Positions 33,580 through 42,051 of a stretch of 64,000 bases of DNA are shown one piece after another. This DNA is from Sphingomonas sp. ATCC 31555 (GTDB lineage: Bacteria > Pseudomonadota > Alphaproteobacteria > Sphingomonadales > Sphingomonadaceae), in the NCBI RefSeq assembly GCF_000282895.1, contig NZ_ALBQ01000014.1, forward strand, positions 186,001-250,000. The letters are read 5' to 3'. The translations under genes and the position numbers were made by a program. Position 1 is the stretch's first letter; each line of letters opens with the position of its first letter. The notes under the pieces are model-generated. The model saw nothing but the letters and a program-made list of their open reading frames with translations, was not told the DNA's origin and did not search any database.

Positions 33580-34065
33580 TCACATTAACCGGTGAAGACT
33601 TACCAGGATCGTGGCGATTCCGCTCACCAGCCCCCCTAATAGAAGTGCGACCAACGCGGCGATTATCAGAACCCAGCCGATGCGCTGCCCCGTGGTCAGC
33701 GTGTTGATTGGCCGTTTCCTTGTCGCCACCGGTAGCGCCCAGCCCGTCCCGGCGTCCGCTTCGTCCCCCTCATCTTCGTCGGATCCTGCTGCCTCTCGCG
33801 GCGGAACAGCAAGCGCAGCCGGCTCGTACGAAGGCTCGTATGAAGAGGAAATGTCGGCGTATCCGACCATCGCTGCAGCCTCATGGCGCGTTTTCGCACC
33901 AAGGAGACGCATTGCGATCCCGATTTCGGCATTGACGGTATGATGTGATCCGTGGACCGCCAACGCGATCTGCTTCGAAGTCATGCCCTGCGCGACGAGG
34001 CGCAGATAGGCACGTTGGGTTTCGTTGAGCGAGCCAACCTTTGCCGCGTTTTCGAACGAATTCAT
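33580..34065 (-). CDS. LuxR-type HTH protein with C-terminal membrane anchor
   Basis: 161 residues. N-terminal LuxR/GerE HTH (about 10-65; LNETQRAYLRLVAQGMTSKQIALAVHGSHHTVNAEIGIAMRLLGAKTRHEAAAM), an acidic linker (AAGSDEDEGDEADAGTG) and a C-terminal membrane helix (IGWVLIIAALVALLLGGLVSGIATILV). A membrane-anchored DNA-binding protein without receiver domain. ATG at 34065 chosen because the HTH begins soon after; the frame extends to 34122. It could couple an envelope signal to expression of this cluster. Confidence 0.8.
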   Translation of the reverse strand: MNSFENAAKVGSLNETQRAYLRLVAQGMTSKQIALAVHGSHHTVNAEIGIAMRLLGAKTRHEAAAMVGYADISSSYEPSYEPAALAVPPREAAGSDEDEGDEADAGTGWALPVATRKRPINTLTTGQRIGWVLIIAALVALLLGGLVSGIATILVSLHRLM

Positions 34066-34670
34066 CACAGTAGAGCCATTTACTTCTAACCGGGGACAGT
34101 GACAACTCGCTATCGATAGCACTGGTTGAGTGTAGCGGCACCCTTCCGTCCGATGAAGCAGGAAGCCACATATCTACAGGGTTGAGCATTGCAATTTTGT
34201 TAAAGATTACTGAAGGTTTAGTTTAGTTAAAATTGCCGGCGAATAAAAGTATCCTTTATGTATATATTGAAAATGGATTAATACCGTGCCATTTACGTTG
34301 TGATGATTTCGGATTCGAGAAAGACCGGACTGTTTAGTGTAACAATTGTCTTGTGCCTTCCATAACCTTAGCCATGTCTTGGAATGGATATCCGTGGTAG
34401 TAGGCATCGCGAAAAATTGCAAAGATCGATGATTGGGGCGGCGCCAAATTCTGTTGGAAGGCACAACAGATCATCCCCTCGACAGCATGAGTCTGCAAGC
34501 GTGGCTTGCGCCGCGAAGAGGGCCCTGCGAGCGCCAGCCGGGCTGCGTCGCAAGCGATGGAGCCGGGCTTCTACCGGAGGGTGCCACCGAGTCGGCTGCG
34601 AGACGCCACATAGCATTGCGAGTCAACGCGCCCAAAAACACGCGTGATCGAAGCAATGGCAAGGAAGCGG
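34066..34670. other. AT-rich gene-free stretch between peptide cluster and tRNA-Gln
   Basis: About 600 nt without a convincing gene. Roughly 34180-34400 is strikingly AT-rich for this genome (tracts such as TTTAGTTTAGTTAAAATTG and TATGTATATATTGAAAA) and probably holds the promoter of the anchored LuxR-type gene. A 12-bp inverted repeat (TTGTGCCTTCCA 34351-34362 / TGGAAGGCACAA 34455-34466) brackets a 116-bp segment. The short frames in 34384-34684 have shadow-like composition. Confidence 0.6.
34351..34466. repeat. 116-bp segment bounded by 12-bp inverted repeats
   Basis: TTGTGCCTTCCA at the left end and its exact complement TGGAAGGCACAA at the right end. Could be a relic of a small mobile element or a chance cruciform; no flanking duplication is obvious. 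Confidence 0.4.
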
Positions 34671-34744
34671 TGGATGCCCCGTGAGGATTCGAACCTCAAT
34701 TGACGGAGTCAGAGTCCGTAGTCTTACCTTTAGACGACGGGGCA
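34671..34744 (-). tRNA. tRNA-Gln (anticodon CTG)
   Basis: Minus strand begins TGCCCCGTCGTCTAAAGGTA, anticodon stem-loop ACGGACTCTGACTCCGT with CTG, T-arm GAGGTTCGAATCCTC, acceptor 3' strand CGGGGCA followed by TCCA (CCA encoded). All arms pair. Confidence 0.95.
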
Positions 34745-34902
34745 TCAATCAGGCCGCGGCAGATAGGGCGGGGAAGCGCGGCTGTCAACGCTGCATTCGC
34801 CTGCTCGCCTTGCGCTGCAGCGTTCGCTCGTCTAGCCTCGCATCCAAGCACCGGCCGAGCCGTTTTGGCTCGGTGACGGAAGAGCATAAGCGAGTTGATG
34901 TG

Positions 34903-35973
34903 ATGGGGGATGGCTCCGCCAGAATGCCCCGCGGAGGGCGCGTTGCCGATGCCCGCCCTGTTGGGCCACCGGCAGCAAATGGGCCGGCGAAGGGCCCGGC
35001 GAATCGATGGAACGACGCGCGCCACTATGCCGCGCTGGACCTGGGCACGAATAATTGCCGGCTGTTGATCGCGCGTCCGCAGGGAGGCGGCTTTGCGGTG
35101 ATCGACGCCTTTTCGCGAATCGTGCGGCTGGGCGAGGGGCTGGCCACCACCGGCCGGCTTTCCGATGCCGCGATCGAGCGCACGCTGGCGGCGCTGCGCG
35201 TCTGCGCGGACAAGCTGAAGCGCCGCAACGTCACGCTGGCGCGATCGGTGGCGACGCAGGCGTGCCGACAGGCGAGCAATGGCGGCGCGTTCATCGAACG
35301 CGTGTACCGCGAAACCGGCATCGCCCTGGACATCATCACGGCGGAGGAAGAAGCGCGGCTGGCGGTGCTGGGCTGCCACGCGCTGCTCGAACCCGGCGAC
35401 GGGCCGGCGCTGGTGTTCGACATTGGTGGCGGCTCGACCGAGCTGGTGCTGGTCGATTCGCACGCGCCGATCCCGCATATCCTCGACTGGCACAGCGCGC
35501 CCTGGGGTGTGGTATCGCTCAGCGAAGCGACCGGGCAGAGCAAGGCCGTCGACGCCGATGCCCGGGCCGCCGCCTATGCGGACATGCGCGCGCGGGTGCG
35601 GGACAGCTTCGCCCCCTTCGTCGCGCGGCTGCGCACCCCCAAGGGCACGCGCCGGCTGCTGGGCACCAGCGGCACGGTAACGACGCTGGCGAGCGTGCAT
35701 CTGGGGCTCGCTTCCTACGATCGCTCCGCGGTAGATGGGCTGATCGTGCCGAGTGCAGCGATGCGCGCGGTGAGTGCCCGCATTGCCGCGATGAGCGTGA
35801 AAGAGCGCGCGCAGGTGCCGTGCATCGGCAACGAACGCGCCGATCTGGTCGTTGCGGGCTGCGCCATCCTGGAGACGATCCTCGACATCTGGCCTGCCGA
35901 GCGGCTAGGCATTGCCGATCGCGGCATCCGCGAAGGAATCCTGCGGCGGCTGATCGGCGGCGCGCCCCTGTAA
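34903..35973 (+). CDS. Ppx/GppA family exopolyphosphatase / guanosine pentaphosphatase
   Basis: 356 residues from the ATG at 34903. After a low-complexity N-terminus comes the ASKHA fold: YAALDLGTNNCRLLIARP (phosphate loop 1), LGEGLATTGRLSDAAIERTLAALR, ITAEEEARLAVLG and ALVFDIGGGSTELVLVD (phosphate loop 2), then GTSGTVTTLASVHLGLASYDRSAVDG and ILDIWPAERLGIADRGIREGILRRL. It hydrolyses polyphosphate or pppGpp. The short length (no HD domain) fits the alphaproteobacterial type. Followed by rlmE after 30 nt. Confidence 0.9.
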   Translation: MGDGSARMPRGGRVADARPVGPPAANGPAKGPANRWNDARHYAALDLGTNNCRLLIARPQGGGFAVIDAFSRIVRLGEGLATTGRLSDAAIERTLAALRVCADKLKRRNVTLARSVATQACRQASNGGAFIERVYRETGIALDIITAEEEARLAVLGCHALLEPGDGPALVFDIGGGSTELVLVDSHAPIPHILDWHSAPWGVVSLSEATGQSKAVDADARAAAYADMRARVRDSFAPFVARLRTPKGTRRLLGTSGTVTTLASVHLGLASYDRSAVDGLIVPSAAMRAVSARIAAMSVKERAQVPCIGNERADLVVAGCAILETILDIWPAERLGIADRGIREGILRRLIGGAPL

Positions 35974-36003
35974 ACTGGCATTCAAGCGTGTGAGGAAGAT
36001 TCG

Positions 36004-36702
36004 ATGAGCAGGGGCGGAGGCCGCGGCCATGTCCGCGTGCGCACGGCACGGGGCCGCACGGCGCAATCGACACGCTGGCTGGAGCGCCAGCTGAACGACC
36101 CTTATGTCCGGCGCGCCAAGGCGGAGGGCTATCGCAGCCGCGCCGCCTACAAGCTCACCGAGCTGGACGAGAAGTTCGGCTTTCTGAAGGGCGCCAGGCG
36201 CGTAGTCGATCTGGGCGTGGCGCCCGGCGGCTGGACGCAGGTGGTGCGCCGCGTTCTGCCCAAGGCGGCGGTTGTGGGAATCGACCTGCTGCCGGTCGAT
36301 CCCATCGAAGGCGCGACGCTGCTGCAGATGGATTTCATGGACGATGCCGCGCCGGACAGGCTGATCGAGGCGCTGGGCGGCACGCCCGACCTGATCCTGT
36401 CCGACATGGCCGCCAACACGGTGGGCCATCCGCAGACCGATGCGCTGCGCACAATGGCGCTGGTGGAAACGGCGTTTGATTTCGCGATCAAGACGCTGGC
36501 GCCGGGTGGCGTTTTCGTCGCCAAGGTGTTCGCCGGCGGTGCCGATTCGGCGCTGATCGCCGAGATGAAGCGCAATTTCGCGACGGTGAAGCACGCCAAG
36601 CCGCCGGCGAGCCGCAAGGGCTCGGTCGAATGGTATGTCGTCGCGCAGGGTTTCAAGGGGCGCAGCGACGATGCCGCGCCGCCGAAGGAGCAGCAGGGCT
36701 GA
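36004..36702 (+). CDS. rlmE: 23S rRNA 2'-O-ribose U2552 methyltransferase
   Basis: 232 residues. FtsJ/RrmJ fold: [25 protein letters not shown] (first catalytic Lys), [14 protein letters not shown] (SAM loop), [14 protein letters not shown] (catalytic Asp region) and [14 protein letters not shown] (catalytic Lys). Methylates U2552 of 23S rRNA in the A-loop during late 50S assembly. The basic Arg/Gly N-terminal extension ([18 protein letters not shown]) is usual for alphaproteobacteria. Confidence 0.95.
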   Translation: MSRGGGRGHVRVRTARGRTAQSTRWLERQLNDPYVRRAKAEGYRSRAAYKLTELDEKFGFLKGARRVVDLGVAPGGWTQVVRRVLPKAAVVGIDLLPVDPIEGATLLQMDFMDDAAPDRLIEALGGTPDLILSDMAANTVGHPQTDALRTMALVETAFDFAIKTLAPGGVFVAKVFAGGADSALIAEMKRNFATVKHAKPPASRKGSVEWYVVAQGFKGRSDDAAPPKEQQG

Positions 36703-36780
36703 ACCGGCGAGCGGGCTTTACGGGCGGCGCCTGCGCTGGGCAGAGGCGATCGCCTTGAGCAGCTGTCGTAGACCCGCGAC

Positions 36781-36810
36781 AAACAAAAGGGCCGGCGTTT
36801 CCGCCAGCCC
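36781..36810 (-). terminator. Rho-independent terminator of rpoZ
   Basis: On the minus strand GGGCTGGCGGAAACGCCGGCCC, a 9-bp stem with one mismatch, is followed by TTTTGTTTGT, 28 nt after the rpoZ stop. Confidence 0.75.
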
Positions 36811-36837
36811 GTTCGTATGCCGTTCGACGAAGAAGGA

Positions 36838-37182
36838 TCAGCCTTCGTAGTCGCCGCCCAGATTCTGGTTGCGCGGCGGCGCTGCGGCGGTGAGGCGAAG
36901 GGCCTCTGCCTGGGCTGCGATCGAGCCGACTTCGTCCGGCGCTTCCTCATCGTCGATGCGGACGCGCTGCAGGCTGGCGACGACCGACTCTTCCAGATGA
37001 TCGGGACGGATCGTCTCTTCGGCGATTTCGCGCAGGGCGACGACGGGGTTTTTATCCCGATCGCGATCCAGCGTAAGATCGGCACCGCCGGAGATCTGCC
37101 GTGCGCGCTGCGCAGCGAACAGCACCAGGTCGAACCGGTTGGGAATCTTGTCGACGCAATCTTCGACAGTGACGCGCGCCAT
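36838..37182 (-). CDS. rpoZ: DNA-directed RNA polymerase omega subunit
   Basis: 114 residues. The N-terminal conserved core reads [58 protein letters not shown], followed by a longer, variable C-terminus ([10 protein letters not shown]). It helps fold and recruit the beta' subunit and contributes to ppGpp binding. Single-gene unit with its own terminator. Confidence 0.96.
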   Translation of the reverse strand: MARVTVEDCVDKIPNRFDLVLFAAQRARQISGGADLTLDRDRDKNPVVALREIAEETIRPDHLEESVVASLQRVRIDDEEAPDEVGSIAAQAEALRLTAAAPPRNQNLGGDYEG

Positions 37183-37329
37183 CCTGGTCTTCCTTGATTT
37201 CAGGGTGCGGGAAAGACCGGCCAGTTAGGTGCGGCGGCCGCAAATGTCAAGAAAAGCCGCAGCGCGGCCACGAACCCGCCGACGCTTTCGATCGTTACGC
37301 AGGTTCACGATCCGGAGCATCCATCGCCC

Positions 37330-38565
37330 ATGGCGCCTTATGCCGATCCCGTCCCGCTTGCTGCCCCACTGCCGACAGGGCATGTCGGCGCCATGCCGAC
37401 AGCGCTCGCCCAGCCCAGCTTCCTCGTCGAGGGCAACCGGCTGACGCTGTTGCCCGATGGGCCGGAGCGGATGGCGGCGCTGCTCGCGCTCATCGCGGGG
37501 GCGGAGCGGACGCTGCGCGTGCTCTATTACATTTATGTCGACGACGAAGCGGGAGCGGCGGTGCGCCAGGCGCTGATCGAGGCGGCAGCACGTGGCGTGC
37601 GCGTGGCGCTGATCGTCGACGGGCTGGGCAGCGAACATGCGCAATCGCAGGATTTCTTCACGCCGCTGCGCGAGGCCGGCGTGGAGGTGTGCCGCTTCGT
37701 GCCGCGCTGGGGCCGGCGCTATCTGCTGCGCAACCACCAGAAGCTGGCGCTTGCGGACGAATCACGCGTGATCGTGGGCGGGTTCAACATCGAGACGAGC
37801 TATTTCGGCACGATCGCCGAGCAGGCGTGGCGCGACCTGGGCCTGCTGGTGGAAGGACCGGCGGCAGAGCGGCTGACAGGCTATTTCGATGCGCTCGCCG
37901 CCTGGGCGAAGCGGCCGCGTGCGTCGCTGCGCGCGCTGGGGCGAACGTTGAAAGCCTGGAGCGAACCCGACGGCAGTGCACGCTGGCTGCTCGGCGGGCC
38001 GATGCGCCGGCTGTCGCCCTGGGCCAGGGTGGTCAAGCACGATATGGAGCGGGCGCGAACGCTGGACATCATCGCCGCCTATTTCGCACCCAACCCGGCG
38101 ATGCTGCGGCGGCTGGACAAGGCGGGCCGTCGCGGCCGCGTGCGGCTGGTCCTGCCTTCGAAGCTGGATCATACCGCCGCGATCTGGGCTGCGCGCTTCA
38201 CCTATGCCGGGCTGCTGCGCAAGGGCGTGGAGATCTACGAGTATCAGCCGACCAAGCTGCACACCAAGCTGTATGTGATCGACAATGTCGTCCATATCGG
38301 CTCCGCCAATTTCGATATCCGCAGCATGTTTCTCAACCTCGAACTGATGCTGCGGATCGACGATGCCGCCTTTGCCGCGCATGTACGCCATTACGTCGAT
38401 GGCGAGGTGGCGCAGTCCGAACGGATCACGCCCGCGCTCTACAAGGCGCGCAGCGGCTGGTGGACCCGGGCCAAGCAGTTCGCCGCGTATTTCGTGATGG
38501 CGGTGCTCGACTATAACGTCACGCGCCGGCTGAACTTTGGCGACAACGGGCCGATCGAGCCCTGA
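37330..38565 (+). CDS. phospholipase D-family protein (cardiolipin synthase-like)
   Basis: 411 residues with two HKD motifs: NHQKLALADESRVIVGGFNIE in the first half and LHTKLYVIDNVVHIGSANFDIRS in the second, each with His-X-Lys and Asp. This fits a ClsB/ClsC-type cardiolipin synthase that transfers phosphatidyl groups at the inner membrane. There are no N-terminal membrane helices. ATG at 37393 (MPTALAQPSFLVEGN) is an alternative start. Confidence 0.87.
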   Translation: MAPYADPVPLAAPLPTGHVGAMPTALAQPSFLVEGNRLTLLPDGPERMAALLALIAGAERTLRVLYYIYVDDEAGAAVRQALIEAAARGVRVALIVDGLGSEHAQSQDFFTPLREAGVEVCRFVPRWGRRYLLRNHQKLALADESRVIVGGFNIETSYFGTIAEQAWRDLGLLVEGPAAERLTGYFDALAAWAKRPRASLRALGRTLKAWSEPDGSARWLLGGPMRRLSPWARVVKHDMERARTLDIIAAYFAPNPAMLRRLDKAGRRGRVRLVLPSKLDHTAAIWAARFTYAGLLRKGVEIYEYQPTKLHTKLYVIDNVVHIGSANFDIRSMFLNLELMLRIDDAAFAAHVRHYVDGEVAQSERITPALYKARSGWWTRAKQFAAYFVMAVLDYNVTRRLNFGDNGPIEP

Positions 38566-38574
38566 CGCCGATGG

Positions 38575-39465
38575 TCAGGCCGGCACTTCCAGCGGCTCGA
38601 CATCGACCGATACGTGCATGTTCTGCGCGCCCGATCCCAGCACGATGCCGTCGATCGGCGCGATATCGGCATAGTCGCGGCCGATCGCCATGACGATGTG
38701 ATCCTCGGCCATCCAAATGCCGTTGGTGGGATCGACGCCAGCCCAGCCCAGTTCCGGCCCGCACCACAGCAGCACCCAGGCATGAGTCGCGTCCGCCCCT
38801 ACCAATCGCGGCTGGCCCGGCGGCGGCAGCGTGCGCAGATAGCCCGAGACATAGGCGGCCGGCAGCCCCGCCGCGCGCAGGCCGGAGAGCATGATCTGCG
38901 CGAAATCCTGGCATACGCCGCCCCGCTTGGCGAACGCTTCGTGCGGCGGGGTATCGACCAGCGTCGCGGTGGGATCGAAAGTGAAGTCGCGCTGGATACG
39001 CCGGGCGAGTGCGATCCCGGCTTCCAGGATGCCGCGATCGGTGTCCAGCTCCTCGGCGCACCAGGCGCCGATCTCGCGATCGAGCGGGATCAGCGGCGAA
39101 GGGAACAGATAAGCGGCAGGCCCGGCGGCGGTGGGATCGCGGCTTTCCCGCGCCCATGCCGCGACCTGGCGCAGCGAAGGATCGCGCGGCGAGGGAACGG
39201 GAATGGGCCGGTCGACCCGGATGCGTGCGCGGCTCTCGATCGTCAGGCTGCTTGCGTCGTGCTCCACCACGAGCCGTACGACATTGGCGAGGCCGGCTTC
39301 GGCGCGCGCCGGATAGGTGCGGCCGCCGGGCTGCACCGTCAGCCGATAATCCTCGATCATCTGGCCCGACCACAGGATAGGCTTCAGCCGCAGATTGCAC
39401 CGGGCGAACGCCACCGGCTGCGCATAATCGAACCGCGTGACATGCCGGATCTGGTAGAGCATCAT
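38575..39465 (-). CDS. transglutaminase-like cysteine hydrolase
   Basis: 296 residues. Bacterial transglutaminase-like N-terminal domain (MMLYQIRHVTRFDYAQPVAFARCNLRLKP) and a papain-like core with Cys in AFAKRGGVCQDFAQIMLSGLRAAGLPAAYVSGYL, His in ADATHAWVLLWCGPELGWAGVDPTNG and Asp in VDPTNG. Start overlaps the upstream stop (ATGA), so it is coupled to the ATP-grasp/alpha-E gene. This pairing recurs in proteobacteria, probably for making or cutting a peptide-like product; the substrate is unknown. Confidence 0.9.
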   Translation of the reverse strand: MMLYQIRHVTRFDYAQPVAFARCNLRLKPILWSGQMIEDYRLTVQPGGRTYPARAEAGLANVVRLVVEHDASSLTIESRARIRVDRPIPVPSPRDPSLRQVAAWARESRDPTAAGPAAYLFPSPLIPLDREIGAWCAEELDTDRGILEAGIALARRIQRDFTFDPTATLVDTPPHEAFAKRGGVCQDFAQIMLSGLRAAGLPAAYVSGYLRTLPPPGQPRLVGADATHAWVLLWCGPELGWAGVDPTNGIWMAEDHIVMAIGRDYADIAPIDGIVLGSGAQNMHVSVDVEPLEVPA

Positions 39466-41942
39466 GCGAGCACGAGCCCCGCCGCGCGCAGCGGCTCGGC
39501 ACCGTGCAGGAAGTATCGCCGGCCGATCGCATCGGACAATGTGCCCAGCCGCGCCTGGAGATCGGCCAGCCAGGCATCGTCGATCCGCGTTGCCCGCGCC
39601 GTGACCAGTGCGGCGGCGATGGCGCGGGCCTGCTCCTGTTGCGGTTCGGCAAGCCCGTCGTCGGACAGCACGGGAAGCGCGTTCAGATGCGCCGAGATCG
39701 CCGCCGCCTGGAAGGCGATCCCTCGCGGATTGCCCGGATCGAGCGCCAGCAGATCGAGCACCGGCACGCGCGCCATGCCGGTCAGATAGCGCTGCCGATA
39801 GCTGATCTGGCTGTCGCTCAGGTCGAGCAGCGTCGAAAGATCGTCGGCGGTGGCATCCGGCTGGCCGAGCGCGCGCAGAAAGCCGATCGTCGCAAGCGCG
39901 CGTTCGATGCGGCGGCCGAGATCGTGGAAGCGCCATGCATCGGTGCGGCCCATATGCTCGGCCGCCTGGCCCGCCAGCGCCGAATAGCGTCGCTGCAGCG
40001 ATCCGGCGCGATCGAGCAGCACGCCGCGATCGGGGAACGGCGCGTCGAGCAGGCGGATCATGTCGGCCGAGAGGCGATCGCGCGAGACGGCGCCGATCAT
40101 CCGCGCCTGCCGGTTGATCTGCCGCACGCTCTGCTCGCCGCTCTCCGATTCGAGCGCGGTGCGCGCGAGCTGCGTCAGTTCCTGCCGCTTCAGTCCGCGG
40201 GGGGGCGGCGCCGCACCCGCCATGATGACGAGCTGGGCCAGCCGGCCGACCGTTTCGGGCGACAGCGCCGCGCCGGTATCCGCGCTGATCGAATGGCCGA
40301 GCAGCACGCGCAGCACCGAAAGCAGCGCTTCGCCCCGCTCCAGATAGCGGCCGAGCCAGAACATATTGTCTGCCACGCGGCTGGGCAGCGTCCCAGGATT
40401 GCGGCGCAGCTGCGTCGAATCGCCCGCCGGCAGGAGCGAGACGGGCAGAACAGGATCGGGCCCATGCACACAGACGTCGGCGGACCAGCTGCCTTCGCCC
40501 ATTACTGCGGCGCGCGTATCCGGATGCTCGCCGATCCGGGCGAAACCGCCAGGCATCACCACCCAGCGCCCCGTCGCGTCGCGTGCGGCGAAGACGCGCA
40601 GCGTGAACGGACGAGCGATCAGCCGGTCTTCGGTGACAGTCGGCATCGTGGACAGGCAGACCAGTTCCTGGCCGACATAATCCTGCGGCCGGCGCTCGAG
40701 ATCTTCAAGGATGGCGGCGCGCGCGGCGTCATCGAGCTGCGCGCCGATCACCGGTGCGCCGTCGGGCAGGCCGATCAGCCGAGCGCCGAAGGCGGGCGCC
40801 ACCACCAGCCGATCCAGCGTAGCGGCGACATGGGCCGCTTCTGCCGGCTGGCCGCACCACCAGGTTGCGATGTTGGGCAAGCGCAGCGGCGCGCCGAGCA
40901 CCACTTCGCTCAGGCGCGGCAGGAACGCGGCGAATGCCGGCGCCTCCAGCAGCCCCGCGCCCGGTGCGTTGGCGATCACGACGTTGCCGGCCACCATCGC
41001 GTCGATCAGCCCGGCAACGCCGATTCGGGAGTGCGAATCGAGCGCCAGCGGATCCAGGAAGCGCGGATCGAAGCGGTGCCACAGTGCATCGATGCGCTTC
41101 AGCCCTGCGATGGTGCGGACGTACAGCCGATCGTCGAGCACGGCGAGATCGGCGCCCTCCACCATCAGAAAGCCGAGATAGCGCGCAAGATGGGCCTGCT
41201 CGGCATAGCTGGCGGTGAAGCGGCCCGGCGTAAGCAGCGCCATGCGCGGCTCGGCGCGGCGACAGGCGGCCGCGATGCCGTCGCGAAATGCGGCGAAGAA
41301 GGGCGCATGGCGCTCGATGTTCAATCGGCCCTGCAGTCCGCCCAGCGTCCGCGCCATCGCCAACCGGTTCTCCAGCGCATAGCCGGCACCCGCTGGCGCG
41401 CGCAGGTGATCGGCCAGCACGCGCCAGTTTCCATCCGGATTGCGGCACAGATCGAAGGCGACGAAATGGAGGTGGTGCTCGCCCGGCGGCGTCAAATGGG
41501 TGAGTGGACGCAGGAAGAAGGGGCTTCCCGTGACCAACGCGGCCGGTACATGGCCGTCCGCTACCAGTCGGCAGGGGCCGTACAGATCCTTGAGTAGCGC
41601 TTCCATCAGTTCGGCGCGCTGGATCGCGCCGGCTTCGATGTCGCGCCATTCGCCGGTATCGATCAGCAGCGGCACCGGGGAGAGCGGCCAGGGCCGTTCA
41701 TCCCCTTCGTCACCGACCCGGTAGCCGGTGCCGATATCCTCGGCATGGCGATGCGCGCGCTCCCGTGCCAGGGCGAAGCCGTCGCCCGAAAGGCCGGCAA
41801 GCTCCTCGAACAGGGCGGTCCACGCATCGCTGGTGCGCGCCCGCAGCACGTCGCCTGCCGGCGCCTGCCCGCAATAGTCCGTAATCCAACGATCGGCGAT
41901 CGTGCCGGCGTCGAACAATCCCGCCTCGGCAAGGCTGACCAC
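39462..41942 (-). CDS. circularly permuted ATP-grasp / alpha-E fusion protein
   Basis: 826 residues. N-terminal half is a circularly permuted ATP-grasp type 2 ligase (GTGYRVGDEGDERPWPLSPVPLLI, HLRAPAGAGYALENRLAMAR, VIANAPGAGLLEAPAF, the latter in the ATP-binding region); from about residue 490 (RVADNMFWLGRYLERGEALLSVLRVLLGH) it is an alpha-E (DUF403) helical domain. In many bacteria these are two proteins; here they are fused. ATP-dependent amide-bond formation is predicted. Coupled to the transglutaminase-like gene downstream. Confidence 0.9.
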   Translation of the reverse strand: MVSLAEAGLFDAGTIADRWITDYCGQAPAGDVLRARTSDAWTALFEELAGLSGDGFALARERAHRHAEDIGTGYRVGDEGDERPWPLSPVPLLIDTGEWRDIEAGAIQRAELMEALLKDLYGPCRLVADGHVPAALVTGSPFFLRPLTHLTPPGEHHLHFVAFDLCRNPDGNWRVLADHLRAPAGAGYALENRLAMARTLGGLQGRLNIERHAPFFAAFRDGIAAACRRAEPRMALLTPGRFTASYAEQAHLARYLGFLMVEGADLAVLDDRLYVRTIAGLKRIDALWHRFDPRFLDPLALDSHSRIGVAGLIDAMVAGNVVIANAPGAGLLEAPAFAAFLPRLSEVVLGAPLRLPNIATWWCGQPAEAAHVAATLDRLVVAPAFGARLIGLPDGAPVIGAQLDDAARAAILEDLERRPQDYVGQELVCLSTMPTVTEDRLIARPFTLRVFAARDATGRWVVMPGGFARIGEHPDTRAAVMGEGSWSADVCVHGPDPVLPVSLLPAGDSTQLRRNPGTLPSRVADNMFWLGRYLERGEALLSVLRVLLGHSISADTGAALSPETVGRLAQLVIMAGAAPPPRGLKRQELTQLARTALESESGEQSVRQINRQARMIGAVSRDRLSADMIRLLDAPFPDRGVLLDRAGSLQRRYSALAGQAAEHMGRTDAWRFHDLGRRIERALATIGFLRALGQPDATADDLSTLLDLSDSQISYRQRYLTGMARVPVLDLLALDPGNPRGIAFQAAAISAHLNALPVLSDDGLAEPQQEQARAIAAALVTARATRIDDAWLADLQARLGTLSDAIGRRYFLHGAEPLRAAGLVLA

Positions 41943-42051
41943 AGCTGCTTCCCTTTCCTCGCGAGGGTGATGGGCGAAAGGTTGCTGCCATGCAACACGC
42001 GAGATGTGCGAGTGGGGGCAAAAGCGGTACCGGTCCGGCGCTGGTCGCCGA

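Noticed and set aside
34384..34684. Short overlapping frames in the gap before tRNA-Gln
   Set aside because: Arg/Ser/His-rich, mutually overlapping in three frames, no ribosome site; treated as non-coding.
34671..34744. tRNA-Gln as the attachment site of an integrated island carrying the peptide cluster
   Set aside because: No integrase gene and no second copy of the tRNA 3' end were seen near 20.5 kb or elsewhere in the window; kept only as a comparison worth making.
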